Assembly: GCA_963849115.1 (NCBI GenBank)
Contig: CAWKGK010000009.1
Location: 992,001-1,056,000 of the forward strand
Direction: 5' to 3'
From: JACDAL01 sp963849115
Lineage (GTDB): Bacteria; Actinomycetota; CADDZG01; WHSQ01
DNA: 64,000 bases
Position numbers and translations under genes: made by a program. The notes under the pieces were generated by a model. The model was not told where the DNA came from, searched no databases, and was given only the letters and a program-made list of their open reading frames with translations. How positions within the stretch are numbered: position 1 is the stretch's first letter; each line of letters starts with the position of its first letter. Shown piece by piece: positions 32,264 to 41,059 of this stretch.

Positions 32264-33067
32264 TCAGGCCGTCTCGAGTTGATCCTCGATGCCGGTCGGC
32301 CGTTGGACTGCGATTCCACTGCGCTCACGTTCCCGCACCTCCAGCCGCCTCGAGAGGCGCGACAGCGCGAAGTTGACCGCCACGAACAGGAGGCCGGTCA
32401 CGAGAAAAACGTGCAGCAGGGGAGCGTCGACGCCGGTGCCGGTGAAGGGACTGCCGCTTGTGGCCGTGATAATCCGGCTGTGCCGTAGCGCTTCCTGGAT
32501 CGCGATGATGCTCACCAACGTCGTGTCCTTGTTGAGAGTTATGAGCTGGGACACGGTGGCGGGCACCATGCGCCGCAGTCCTTGGGGGAGAATCACGAGC
32601 CGCATGGACTTCCAGTAGGGGAGACCGAGGGCCGCGGCCGCCTCCCCCTGCCCCCGTTCCAACGACTGGATCCCGGCCCGCATGATCTCGGCGATGACCG
32701 CGGAGTTGTAGAGGGTAAGCGCGGCCACCGCAGCCGGAAAGAACGGGGAGTCGAATGCGTCCGGAAGCCACGCAGGTATCAGGTCTTGATAAGCAGTGCG
32801 CCAGCTCTCCGGAATCGACAACGACAGATACAGCATGATGAAGATCAAGGGCAGGTTGCGCCACACATCGATCCACACGCCCGTAGCCGCTTTCACCCCT
32901 GTCCAACGGGACACGCGGAGCAAAGCCAGGCCCAGCCCAGCCACGAGTGAGAGCATCATGGCCAAGGCTGCGAGTTGCAGGTTGATCAAGAAGCCCTGCA
33001 GCAAAAAGCGCAGGTTGTTTCCGGCGAAGAGCCACTCCCAATTGGCCGGATCAAAGAGATAGCCCAT
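32264..33067 (-). CDS. Amino-acid ABC transporter permease (GluD-like)
   Basis: A 267-residue inner-membrane permease of the His/Glu/Gln family (HEQR). It has five to six helices and the EAA loop GQGEAAAALGLPYWKSMRLVILPQ, which docks the ATPase. The C-terminal 30 residues are charged. It is the last gene of a four-gene operon (ATPase, binding protein, permease, permease), the order of gluABCD in Corynebacterium. It starts 2 nt after the other permease gene. Confidence 0.87.
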   Translation of the reverse strand: MGYLFDPANWEWLFAGNNLRFLLQGFLINLQLAALAMMLSLVAGLGLALLRVSRWTGVKAATGVWIDVWRNLPLIFIMLYLSLSIPESWRTAYQDLIPAWLPDAFDSPFFPAAVAALTLYNSAVIAEIMRAGIQSLERGQGEAAAALGLPYWKSMRLVILPQGLRRMVPATVSQLITLNKDTTLVSIIAIQEALRHSRIITATSGSPFTGTGVDAPLLHVFLVTGLLFVAVNFALSRLSRRLEVRERERSGIAVQRPTGIEDQLETA

Positions 33068-33069
33068 CC

Positions 33070-33732
33070 CTATCTCCGGATCACGAGCCGTCGTTCCAGA
33101 TAACGAACGACGAACGTCGTCCCCACCGTCAAGATGAGATAGCCGACCGCGGCCCAGAAGAAGACCTCGTTGGTCTGGAAGGTACGCGAGTTAATGACGC
33201 GGGCCTCCTTGAGGAGGTCGTCGGCGAGGGCCAGCGCGACTCCGATGATGGCGGAGTTCTTGATCATCGCGATCATGAGGTTTCCCAGCGGTGGAATTAC
33301 GCTACGGATCGCTTGCGGCAGCACGATCATGCGGAGCGTTCGTGGATAGGTGAAGCCGAGGGAAAGCGCGGCATCGATCTGTCCCTGCCCCACTGCGAAT
33401 ACCCCCGAACGAATCGCCTCGGCGACATAGGCGGCGGTGTAGAGCCCGAGGCTGCCGGCTCCCGCCGCGAAGCGGCTGATGTCCAGTCCCGCCCGCCGCA
33501 GTCCGGCGAAGGCGATGAACAGCAATATCAACAGCGGAATGTTGCGGAAGAGCTCGACATAGATGGTGCCGACGAGACGCAGCGGTGGCAACGGTTGCAC
33601 TCGCAGCCCCGCCACCACAACGCCTATTACGACGGCCACCACAAACGCCGCGGCCACAAGCTGGATCGTGACCACGAAACCCGAGAGGAATTGTGGGAAG
33701 TTCCGGACGAGCACATCCCACAATCCACTCAT
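33070..33732 (-). CDS. Amino-acid ABC transporter permease (GluC-like)
   Basis: A 220-residue permease. It shows an N-terminal FLSGFVVTIQLVAAAFVVAV helix, VELFRNIPLLILLFIAF, and the EAA loop VGQGQIDAALSLGFTYPRTLRMIVLPQAI. With the neighbouring 267-residue permease it would form a heterodimeric channel. It lies 13 nt after the binding-protein gene. The substrate is most likely glutamate or another polar amino acid, judged by operon order. Confidence 0.87.
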   Translation of the reverse strand: MSGLWDVLVRNFPQFLSGFVVTIQLVAAAFVVAVVIGVVVAGLRVQPLPPLRLVGTIYVELFRNIPLLILLFIAFAGLRRAGLDISRFAAGAGSLGLYTAAYVAEAIRSGVFAVGQGQIDAALSLGFTYPRTLRMIVLPQAIRSVIPPLGNLMIAMIKNSAIIGVALALADDLLKEARVINSRTFQTNEVFFWAAVGYLILTVGTTFVVRYLERRLVIRR

Positions 33733-33745
33733 GGCTCGGGGACCC

Positions 33746-34666
33746 TCAGCAGGTCTCGTCGCAGGGGTATAGCTTCAGGGCCTCTTTCAGAGTCATCTTT
33801 GCCGGATCGTCGGCGGGCTCGCCTATGTACTGGCCCACCCATTTCTCGTAGAGTCTGTCGAACTCTCCGCCCTGCAGGAACTCGTCAAGAACTCCGTCGA
33901 CGAAGGCTTTCAGCTCTTTGTCGCCCTGGGCAATCCCCACGCCGTAAGGCTCGACCGTGAGTTGATCTCCGACCAGCTCCAACGAGTTGTCCTGGATGAT
34001 CATGCCGGTGAGGATGACGTCGTCGGTAGAGATCGCGTCGATTGATTCGTTCTGCAGCAACTCGGTGCACTCGGAGTAGGAGTCGACCAGCTCGAGGTCG
34101 GCGTCGGGCGCCTGCTCCTTGATAGTGCTTTCGTAGGTTGAGCCCAGCGCCGTGCACACACGCTTGCCGTTGAGATCATCGATTCCCTTGATGTCCGATC
34201 CCTTGGGCGCCAGTATGCGGCCGTGAGCGATGAAGTAGGGGCGCGAGTAGTCGATCTCGGTGTCCCGATCCGTCGTTATCGTCATCGTTGAAAGGATGAG
34301 GTCGACGGTTCCGTCCTGCAGGAATGGGATCCGGTTGTCAGAGATCGCCTCTTCGAACTCCGCTTCCACCCCCAGCTCCGAGGCGATGATCTTGCCCAGG
34401 TCGACGTCAAAGCCCTCGACTTCTCCGCTCTCGGGGTTCTGAAAACCGAACGGCGGAACATCGTACTTTACGCCTATCACGACCTTGCCTTCGTCTTGTA
34501 GCTTGGCCATCGTCGTGCCCGCCTCGAACTGCGGCTGGCTGCCGCCGCCGTTACCGTTACCGGACGGCTGCTCCGATGGTTCCTCTCCGCCGCCGCAGGC
34601 GACGGCTACCAGCAGGAGGCAGGCGACCGCAACAACCCACCATTTCCTTCTTCGTGGATCTCTCAT
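33746..34666 (-). CDS. Amino-acid-binding lipoprotein of the ABC transporter (GluB-like)
   Basis: A 306-residue extracellular substrate-binding protein (SBP_bac_3). A basic N-terminus and hydrophobic helix end in a lipobox VAVAC with C24 as lipidation site, followed by a Gly/Ser/Pro-rich linker. The core shows KVVIGVKYDVPPFGFQNPESGEVEGFDVDLGK, split near residue 67, then ILSTMTITTDRDTEIDYSRPY and LNGKRVCTALGST. These match glutamate- and aspartate-binding proteins. ATG 34666 has AAGGGGG upstream; longer frames would hide the lipoprotein signal. Confidence 0.9.
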   Translation of the reverse strand: MRDPRRRKWWVVAVACLLLVAVACGGGEEPSEQPSGNGNGGGSQPQFEAGTTMAKLQDEGKVVIGVKYDVPPFGFQNPESGEVEGFDVDLGKIIASELGVEAEFEEAISDNRIPFLQDGTVDLILSTMTITTDRDTEIDYSRPYFIAHGRILAPKGSDIKGIDDLNGKRVCTALGSTYESTIKEQAPDADLELVDSYSECTELLQNESIDAISTDDVILTGMIIQDNSLELVGDQLTVEPYGVGIAQGDKELKAFVDGVLDEFLQGGEFDRLYEKWVGQYIGEPADDPAKMTLKEALKLYPCDETC

Positions 34667-34718
34667 GTCATTCCCCCTTTTCCGGCCTCGCCGGGTATAG
34701 ACGGCATTCAGCTCGATG

Positions 34719-35477
34719 TCAATGATGAATGATCTTGTCGACGAAATCGCGCGCTCGCTCGCTCTTGGCTTCTTTGAAGAACTCCTCCGGCGGAGCTTGC
34801 TCGACGATCCTGCCCTCATCGATGAATACGATCTGGTCGCACACTTCGCGCGCGAAACCCATCTCGTGAGTAACGACGATCATCGTCATCCCGCCGCGAG
34901 CGAGATCGCGCATGACGTCGAGGACCTCGCGAATCATTTCCGGATCGAGGGCCGAGGTCGGTTCGTCGAACAACATCAGTTTCGGCTGCATGGCCAGCGC
35001 TCGGGCGATGGCGACGCGTTGCTGCTGCCCACCGGAGAGGTCGGCCGGATAGGCGTCGGACTTCTCCGGAATACCCACTTGCTCGAGCAGCGCTTCGGCT
35101 CGCTCTTTGGCTTCCGGCCGCGCCACGGAAAGGACTTGGACCGGTCCCAGCATGATGTTCTCGAGCACGGTCTTGTGCGGAAAGAGATTGAATTGCTGGA
35201 AGACCATGCCAATCTCAGCGCGCAGGCGGTGAATGGACTTTCCGGCCGACGGGATGGAGTTCCCGTCGAAGACGATATCGCCCGAGTCGATGGTCTCGAG
35301 CGCGTTGACGCAACGTAGCATCGTGGACTTTCCTGAGCCGGACGGCCCGGCAACGACGACGGCCTCGCCGCGACCGACCGCCATGCTCACCTTGTCGAGG
35401 ACGACGTTGTCTCCGAAGCTCTTGGTGACGTCGTCCAGCCGAACGAGGTGGCCGTTCGAACCCCCTTGCTCCCCCAT
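34719..35477 (-). CDS. Amino-acid ABC transporter ATP-binding protein (GluA/GlnQ-like)
   Basis: A 252-residue ABC ATPase. Walker A GPSGSGKST is near residue 44, Q-loop MVFQQFNLFPH near 93, signature LSGGQQQR near 144, and Walker B LMLFDEPTSALDPE near 164. VVTHEMGFAREVCDQIVFIDEG is typical of polar amino-acid systems. It is the first gene of the operon. Its start region faces the divergent threonine synthase-like gene across 31 bp that must hold both promoters. TAGCCT (35496-35501) on the plus strand ends 7 nt before that gene. Confidence 0.9.
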   Translation of the reverse strand: MGEQGGSNGHLVRLDDVTKSFGDNVVLDKVSMAVGRGEAVVVAGPSGSGKSTMLRCVNALETIDSGDIVFDGNSIPSAGKSIHRLRAEIGMVFQQFNLFPHKTVLENIMLGPVQVLSVARPEAKERAEALLEQVGIPEKSDAYPADLSGGQQQRVAIARALAMQPKLMLFDEPTSALDPEMIREVLDVMRDLARGGMTMIVVTHEMGFAREVCDQIVFIDEGRIVEQAPPEEFFKEAKSERARDFVDKIIHH

Positions 35478-35508
35478 GTCGATCTCAGCGTAGCGTAGCC
35501 TCGGCTCG

Positions 35509-36651
35509 ATGGAGTCCCTCCTCTCGCATCTCCAATGCACCCGTTGTGAACGCGAGCTCGATGCCGGCGTCGTTCAGAACCGCTGCTCCTGCGGTGGCAC
35601 GCTGTTCGTCCGCTATCACCTCGGTCGCTTCGATCCGAGTCACCTGGAGAGCGGCGGGCTGTGGCGCTATCGGCAGCTTCTGCCGGTTAGCGGGGAGGGC
35701 ATTTCTCTCGGCGAGCCTCGCACGCCGCTCTTGGCGCTCCCCGTCTTGTCCGAACGCTGGGGGGCTGAGGTATGGGTGAAGGACGACGGCGGGCTGCCCG
35801 GCGGAACCTTCAAGGCGCGCGGCGCCTGCATAGGGGTCGCGCGGGCCCGCGAGCTCGGCACAACTGAGGTGGTGCTGCCGAGCGCCGGGAATGCTGGGGG
35901 GGCCTGGTCTCTCTATGGGGCCCGTGCGGGGTTGAGGGTCACGGTGACGATGGCGCGATCGGCTCCCCGAACGAATCAAGTTGAAGTCGAGCTCGCAGGA
36001 GGCGACCTCGAGCTCGTCGAGGGAACGATCGCCGATGCCGGGAGGCGGGCTCAGGAGATCGCCCGATCCCGCAACGCCTACCTCGCCTCGACGTTCTCCG
36101 AGCCCTACCGGCTCGAGGGCAAGAAGTCGGCCTGGTTCGAGCTGCGGGAGCAGTTGGGGCGCTGGCCGCGAACGCTCGTGCTGCCGGTGGGAGGGGGGAT
36201 CGCGGCGGTGGCGGCGTGCAAGGCGGTGGAGGAGATGGCGGGTGCCTCCTGGGCGACGGATGAGGGTCCCCGGATCGTGGGGGTGCAGCCGGCGGGCTGT
36301 GCCCCGTTGGTGGAGGCCTTCGAGGGTGACGGTGAGCCGAGACCGTGGCCCGTTCCCCCGGACACGATCGCCGCGGGCCTGAGGGTCCCCTCTCCGTCGG
36401 AGGGTTCTCTGGTGCTCGAGCGGGTGCGGGCTTCGGGCGGGTCGATGATTGCGGTCGAGGAGCGCGATCTGGTTTCGGCGGTGGGGGAGCTGGCCAGCGC
36501 CGAAGGCGTGCTGGCCTGCCCCGAGGGGGCCGCCACCGTGGCGGCGGGCGCGGCCCTTGCTCGCGCCGGGAGGCTGGAGGGACCGGTCGTCCTCTACAAC
36601 ACGGGGACGGGAGCCAAGTACCTTGACGCCCTCGCTCTAAGCGGACCTTAG
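35509..36651 (+). CDS. Threonine synthase-like PLP enzyme with N-terminal zinc ribbon
   Basis: A 380-residue fold-type II PLP enzyme. A short zinc ribbon is formed by Cys 10, 13, 26 and 28. The PLP lysine is K102 in GGTFKARG. LPSAGNAGGAWSLYGARAGLRVTV, VLPVGGGIAAVAACKAVEEM and VLACPEGAATVAAGAALAR follow. Threonine synthases usually carry GSFKDR at the lysine; TFKARG also occurs in cysteate synthase- and diaminopropionate lyase-like relatives. The substrate, O-phosphohomoserine or another, is therefore uncertain. Confidence 0.78.
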   Translation: MESLLSHLQCTRCERELDAGVVQNRCSCGGTLFVRYHLGRFDPSHLESGGLWRYRQLLPVSGEGISLGEPRTPLLALPVLSERWGAEVWVKDDGGLPGGTFKARGACIGVARARELGTTEVVLPSAGNAGGAWSLYGARAGLRVTVTMARSAPRTNQVEVELAGGDLELVEGTIADAGRRAQEIARSRNAYLASTFSEPYRLEGKKSAWFELREQLGRWPRTLVLPVGGGIAAVAACKAVEEMAGASWATDEGPRIVGVQPAGCAPLVEAFEGDGEPRPWPVPPDTIAAGLRVPSPSEGSLVLERVRASGGSMIAVEERDLVSAVGELASAEGVLACPEGAATVAAGAALARAGRLEGPVVLYNTGTGAKYLDALALSGP

Positions 36652-36668
36652 TCGACCTTATCCACGAT

Positions 36669-36703
36669 AACCCCGCTCAGCGAGGTTGCTGTAGAAAAGA
36701 TCG
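36669..36703 (+). repeat. R3 hairpin-box repeat, copy c
   Basis: Stem AACCCCGC-TCA-GCGAGGTT (36669-36687, one C-A mismatch) is followed after 3 nt by GTAGAAAAGATCG (36691-36703). The loop and inner stem are identical to copy e at 51308 while the outer stem pairs differ and still pair. Confidence 0.5.
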
Positions 36704-36704
36704 A

Positions 36705-36785
36705 ATGCGTGGCGCTGCTAGCCTGCTTGTGGTTGACATCGCCCTCTCCGCGATGATGCCGTTGTTGGCCCGTCAGATCGACTAG
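36705..36785 (+). CDS. Possible 26-residue peptide between R3 copy c and the flippase gene
   Basis: An ATG one base after the R3 box opens a 26-codon frame, MRGAASLLVVDIALSAMMPL then LARQID, with a hydrophobic middle. It ends 12 nt before the flippase-like gene. It could be a leader or small membrane peptide. There is no homology to judge by and coding is unproven. A TTGACA at 36733-36738 inside it could instead be a -35 element, although no good -10 follows. Confidence 0.15.
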   Translation: MRGAASLLVVDIALSAMMPLLARQID

Positions 36786-36797
36786 CCGGGAGGATCG

Positions 36798-37874
36798 ATG
36801 ACGAAGAAGCTCTCACTTCGGCGGGTGCTGCAGGTTGTCGTATCTCTCGCCGTGGTCGGCGCGGTGTTCTTCTTCGCGCTGCCGAAGTTCGCCGACTACT
36901 CTGAAGTGTGGGCCGCGATAACGGCCATGACCCCCATCGAGCTGCTGACTCTGAGCCTAGCGGCCCTGTGGAACCTGGTCTCCTACTGGCCGGTCATGGT
37001 CAATTCCCTGCCGGGCCTGAACTACTGGCAGGCGATGAAGGTGAATCTCACTTCGACCGCGATAGCGAACACCCTTCCCGGCGGAGGCGCGCTGGGGATA
37101 GGCGTGACGAGCGGGATGTACACGAGCTACGGTTTCACCGGAGCGCAGATCGGGAGCGCCATCGTCGTTTCGGGGGTTTGGAACAACTTCGTCAAGCTGG
37201 GCATGCCCGTGATCGCATTGGCGCTCTTGGCGATCGCGGGCCAGGCGGGCGGGGCTCTGGTAACGGCGGCGTTGATCGGAATGGCGGTGCTCGTCGGCGC
37301 GGTCGTCCTGTTCGGTCTCGTCCTTCGTAGCGACAATGGGGCCGAAACGGTGGGGCGATGGCTAGATGCCGTCTGGGGCCGAGTCGCCAGAATTCTACGT
37401 CGCCCCGCTCGCGGCAGCATCTCCGGCTCTCTGGTGCGCTTTCGCACGGAGACTATGGGGTTACTTCATTCGCGTTGGCCGGCACTCACCGTGGCAACAG
37501 TGGTGAGTCACTTCTCGCTCTTTGCCGTTCTTCTCATCGCGCTTCGCCACGTCGGAGTGTCGAACGACGAGGTCAGCTGGCAGGAGGCGCTCGCTGCGTT
37601 CTGTTTCGTGCGTCTTCTCACCGCGCTGCCTATCACCCCGGGTGGTCTCGGAGTGGTCGAGCTCGGTGCGACGGCGGCCCTGATCGCTGCAGGAGGGGAT
37701 CGCGGACAGGTGGTGGCGGCGGTGCTGGTTTATCGAGCGGCCACCTACCTGCCTCCAATCCCCATGGGCCTCGCGGCCTACGCCTTCTGGCGCAAGGGCG
37801 CCAAGGGCCGGCCCCAACGCGTGGCGGCCCGTCTTGGCGAGCCCACCGTCCCAGCGGATGAGCAAAGCCGGTGA
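36798..37874 (+). CDS. Flippase-like membrane protein (lysylphosphatidylglycerol synthase TM domain, UPF0104)
   Basis: A 358-residue integral membrane protein of the YbhN/AglD/MprF-N family, with about eight helices. It shows LVSYWPVMVNSLPGLNYWQA, the conserved NTLPGGGALGIGVTSGMY, WNNFVKLGMPVIALALLA and RLLTALPITPGGLGVVELGATAALI. Such domains move or shield lipids or lipid-linked sugars. ATG 36798 has GGGAGG upstream. It starts a tightly coupled gene run (GTGA overlap with the next gene). A paralog on the other strand closes the cluster at 42307-43323. Confidence 0.84.
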   Translation: MTKKLSLRRVLQVVVSLAVVGAVFFFALPKFADYSEVWAAITAMTPIELLTLSLAALWNLVSYWPVMVNSLPGLNYWQAMKVNLTSTAIANTLPGGGALGIGVTSGMYTSYGFTGAQIGSAIVVSGVWNNFVKLGMPVIALALLAIAGQAGGALVTAALIGMAVLVGAVVLFGLVLRSDNGAETVGRWLDAVWGRVARILRRPARGSISGSLVRFRTETMGLLHSRWPALTVATVVSHFSLFAVLLIALRHVGVSNDEVSWQEALAAFCFVRLLTALPITPGGLGVVELGATAALIAAGGDRGQVVAAVLVYRAATYLPPIPMGLAAYAFWRKGAKGRPQRVAARLGEPTVPADEQSR

Positions 37875-38818
37875 GCTCTTGTTCGTATCGCCACCAAACT
37901 CGGCTCACGCTCTTTGCGTTGAGCGTATTCGCTGCCTCGTGCGTGAGTACTGGCTCATCGGCGACGAGGCTTCCGCTGGACACGGGTAGAGCTGGAGACG
38001 ACATCGTGGTGGCGTCCTTCGACTTCCCCGAGAGTGCCCTGCTGGCCGAGTTGTATGCGGCGATGCTCGAGGAAGAGGGCTACCCAGTCACGCGCTTGAT
38101 CAACTTGGGTTCACGCGAAACGGTCGATCCTGCGCTCTTTCAAGGTCTTGTCGACTTCGTTCCCGAGTACGCGGGCACTGCTCTGGTCTTCTCGACTCTG
38201 GGCCGCTCCGCTCCATCCTCAGACGCCCAAGACACGGTAAATCAGCTTGCGACCGCCTTGCGTCCTAAAGGCGTCAGCGTTCCCGGACATGCCGCAGCAC
38301 AAAATCAGAACGGATTTGTCGTGACCCAAGAGACCGCAGATCGCCTTGGGCTCGCCGCGATCAGCGACCTGAAGGGCGAGGCCGAGAGTCTCACCTTCGG
38401 TGGGCCTCCGGAATGCCCCGAACGACCGCTCTGTCTGGCCGGCCTCGAAGAGCGCTACGGACTCAACTTTCAAGAGTTCCTCTCTCTCGATGCGAGTGGG
38501 CCGGCCACCACCGGAGCGCTCCAGACAGGAGAAGTGGATGTTGCATTGCTGTTCACGACGGATCCGGATATTGCTGCGCACGATCTCGTGCTTCTCGAGG
38601 ACGATCGCGAACTGCAACCCGCGGAGAACGTGGTCCCCATCGTGCGCTCGGTCGTGCTCGATCGTTATGGTTCTGCCTTCTCGAGAGCCATCCGGGGGGT
38701 GACGCTTCGCTTGTCGACCCCTGAACTGCGAACTCTAAATCGAAGTATCGAAGTAGAGGGGCGAAGGCCGAGAGACGTAGCCGGGGAATGGCTGACCGAA
38801 CAGGGGCTCATTGAATGA
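37871..38818 (+). CDS. Orphan glycine betaine/osmoprotectant-binding lipoprotein (OpuAC/OpuCC-like)
   Basis: A 315-residue exported lipoprotein with lipobox SVFAASC (Cys near residue 24). It carries an OsmX/OpuAC-type binding domain: DIVVASFDFPESALLAELYAAMLEEEGYPV, FQGLVDFVPEYAGTAL and LGLAAISDLKG. These segments usually bind betaine or choline. No cognate ABC permease or ATPase gene is adjacent. Instead it sits between a flippase-like gene and a PAP2-kinase fusion, overlapping both by 4 nt. It may bind a choline-like or lipid head group for an envelope pathway rather than serve uptake. Confidence 0.75.
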   Translation: MSSCSYRHQTRLTLFALSVFAASCVSTGSSATRLPLDTGRAGDDIVVASFDFPESALLAELYAAMLEEEGYPVTRLINLGSRETVDPALFQGLVDFVPEYAGTALVFSTLGRSAPSSDAQDTVNQLATALRPKGVSVPGHAAAQNQNGFVVTQETADRLGLAAISDLKGEAESLTFGGPPECPERPLCLAGLEERYGLNFQEFLSLDASGPATTGALQTGEVDVALLFTTDPDIAAHDLVLLEDDRELQPAENVVPIVRSVVLDRYGSAFSRAIRGVTLRLSTPELRTLNRSIEVEGRRPRDVAGEWLTEQGLIE

Positions 38819-41022
38819 CGCACAATCCTGATATCGCAACGTCGGCTGCACAGAGGAGAGCCGAAGGAGGCGCTACGGATTCCACCCCGGGTGCCGAAGC
38901 CGACGCCGGAGGCCGCCGTGGTAAGCGCAGGCGTCCCTCGGGGGAGGCGCCACCGCTCCCAAAGAGATTGGAGAGAACTGGCCGCTACTGGCTGGGGCTA
39001 TCCGTCGTGGTGCTCGCGACCTGGGGGATCATTTTTGGGGTGCAAGGAGCTGGGGTCGAAGGCACACGCGCCGACCTGGCGGTGTTACAGCCCTTCGTCG
39101 ATGCTCGAACTCCGGGGCTGACCGCAGTTGCTCGCGCCGTCGAGTTCATCGGCTCCGACGTCGTCCTCCGCACCGTCCGCTGGAGCGCCTTGCTCGTGCT
39201 CCTCTACTTTCGTCGCTTCCGTCACCTGTTCGTGTTCTTCGGATCGATCCTGGCGGTGGGAGCCATTACAACGTTCGCGGCCTTTGCGATCTCCCGGCCG
39301 CGCCCCCTCGCAATTGACATCCTCACCTCGTGGGAGGGTCCCTCGCAGCCATCCAGGCCGGTGGCTGCGCTCACAGTTACCCTCGTCGGAATCGCCTATT
39401 CCCTCGTCGTTGCGGGCAAGGCGCGGAACCGAGCGAAGTGGGTGGCGGCTGCCTTCATCGTTGTGTTCTGCCTGGCACGTCTCTATCTCGGGGTCGACCA
39501 TCCCAGCGATGTGTTGGTTGCCGCCATCATCGGCGTGGCCGTTCCCTTGATTGCCTTTCGTCTCTTGACTCCCAATGACGTCTTTCCGGTCACATACTCG
39601 CGAGGTCGCTCCGCACACCTTGACGTTGGCGGAGCGCGGGGCTTGGCGATCCGCTCAGCACTGGAGGAACAGCTTGGCCTGAAGGTGCTCGACATGGCTC
39701 CGTTTGGGTTGGGGGGGTCGGGAGGGTCGACGCCACTGCGATTGCGGGTGGAGGGCGAGGAAGACGAATACCTCTTCGCCAAGCTCTACGCCAAGAATCA
39801 CCTGCGCGCCGACCGTTGGTACAAGCTCGGCCGCACACTGCTCTACGGGCGCCTGGAGGACGAGGCTGCGTTCTCAACGGTCCGGCGGCTCATCCAATAC
39901 GAGGACTACCTGCTCCGAGTAATGGGGGACGCGGGCCTGAAAGTGCCCAAGAGCTATGGGATCGCCGAGATCACCCCAGAGCGAGAGTATCTGCTAGTTA
40001 CCTCATTCGTGGATGGGGGCAAGGAGCTTTTGGACGCCGAGGTGGACGACGAAGTCATCGAAGATGGGCTGCGGGAGGTAAGGGCGCTCTGGGATGCCGG
40101 CGTCGCACACCGCGACATCAAACCCTCGAATGTGCTCGTCCGGGGGAGCAATGTTTATCTCATCGACGTCGCCTTCGGGGAGGTGCGACCGTCGCCTTGG
40201 CGGCAGGCCGTCGATCTCGCGAACATGATGCTGGTCCTCGCTTTCCGGACCAGCCCCGAAAGAGTCTACGAGCACGCGCTCAAGTTCTTCAGTCCCGAAG
40301 AAATCGCCGAAGCTTTCGCAGCCACTCACAGCGTCACCATGCCCAGCCAGTCCCGAAATCTACTGCGTAAGGCGCAGGGCGATCTGATTGCCCGCTTCCG
40401 GGACCTTTGTCCGAAGCGCCGGCCAGTGGCGATCCAGCGCTGGACGTGGCGGAGGATTGTCCTGACTCTGTCGGTGCTGTTTTCTGCACTCCTTGCAATC
40501 GGCATAACGGTGGGAAACCTCGGCGGCTTCGGTCTCTTCTCGGCGCCCTCCGTTCCCATCCCTCATGCTCCCGATTGCCAGAAGCCAGAGGACCCAGTCA
40601 TTCTGATGGCGCAGTCGGTAGAAACCGCTTCACGGGTCCCTTGCCTCGACTCCCTTCCGGTGGGATGGAGCTTCGACTCTCTCTATGTTCGAGATGGCTC
40701 GAGCAGGTTCTTGTTGAGCTATGACCGGGAGAACACTCGTCCCGTGACGGTTTTGCTCAAACCTAGTTGCGACACGTCGGGGGCCAGCGAAGTGCCATCC
40801 GACGAGGAGGGGACTCGGCGCTTCGAGAGAATAAGGGTGATTGGCGACGTATTCTCGGGCGACCGCATCTACACATTCGAGGGCGGCTGCGTGCGATACG
40901 AGTTTGACTTTGTCAACTCCCGCAGCGCGTCCCTGGCTAACGAAGTATCGCTGGGATTGGGTTTTCTCTCCCGCGCGGAGGGGGAGAGGCTGCTTGAAAG
41001 AGAGACTGGGCTCGAACTGTGA
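38815..41022 (+). CDS. PAP2-like domain fused to a protein/lipid-kinase-like domain and an extracytoplasmic domain
   Basis: A 735-residue membrane protein. After a 50-residue basic, disordered tail comes a PAP2-type helical bundle (about 55-255), then a cytoplasmic kinase-like domain (about 290-540) with VAHRDIKPSN (H432, R433, D434, K436) and IDVAFGE in place of DFG (D451). A helix near 550-570 leads to an exported C-terminal domain of about 165 residues. The PAP2 part looks catalytically impaired: the Lys of KX6RP is missing, PSGH reads PSRP, and the last His motif reads DHPSD. The kinase keeps the key residues. It may sense or bind a lipid phosphate and phosphorylate a partner. Confidence 0.7.
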   Translation: MTHNPDIATSAAQRRAEGGATDSTPGAEADAGGRRGKRRRPSGEAPPLPKRLERTGRYWLGLSVVVLATWGIIFGVQGAGVEGTRADLAVLQPFVDARTPGLTAVARAVEFIGSDVVLRTVRWSALLVLLYFRRFRHLFVFFGSILAVGAITTFAAFAISRPRPLAIDILTSWEGPSQPSRPVAALTVTLVGIAYSLVVAGKARNRAKWVAAAFIVVFCLARLYLGVDHPSDVLVAAIIGVAVPLIAFRLLTPNDVFPVTYSRGRSAHLDVGGARGLAIRSALEEQLGLKVLDMAPFGLGGSGGSTPLRLRVEGEEDEYLFAKLYAKNHLRADRWYKLGRTLLYGRLEDEAAFSTVRRLIQYEDYLLRVMGDAGLKVPKSYGIAEITPEREYLLVTSFVDGGKELLDAEVDDEVIEDGLREVRALWDAGVAHRDIKPSNVLVRGSNVYLIDVAFGEVRPSPWRQAVDLANMMLVLAFRTSPERVYEHALKFFSPEEIAEAFAATHSVTMPSQSRNLLRKAQGDLIARFRDLCPKRRPVAIQRWTWRRIVLTLSVLFSALLAIGITVGNLGGFGLFSAPSVPIPHAPDCQKPEDPVILMAQSVETASRVPCLDSLPVGWSFDSLYVRDGSSRFLLSYDRENTRPVTVLLKPSCDTSGASEVPSDEEGTRRFERIRVIGDVFSGDRIYTFEGGCVRYEFDFVNSRSASLANEVSLGLGFLSRAEGERLLERETGLEL

Positions 41023-41059
41023 GGAAAGACTCGCTCGCCGCCCGCATTGGCTTTGGGGA

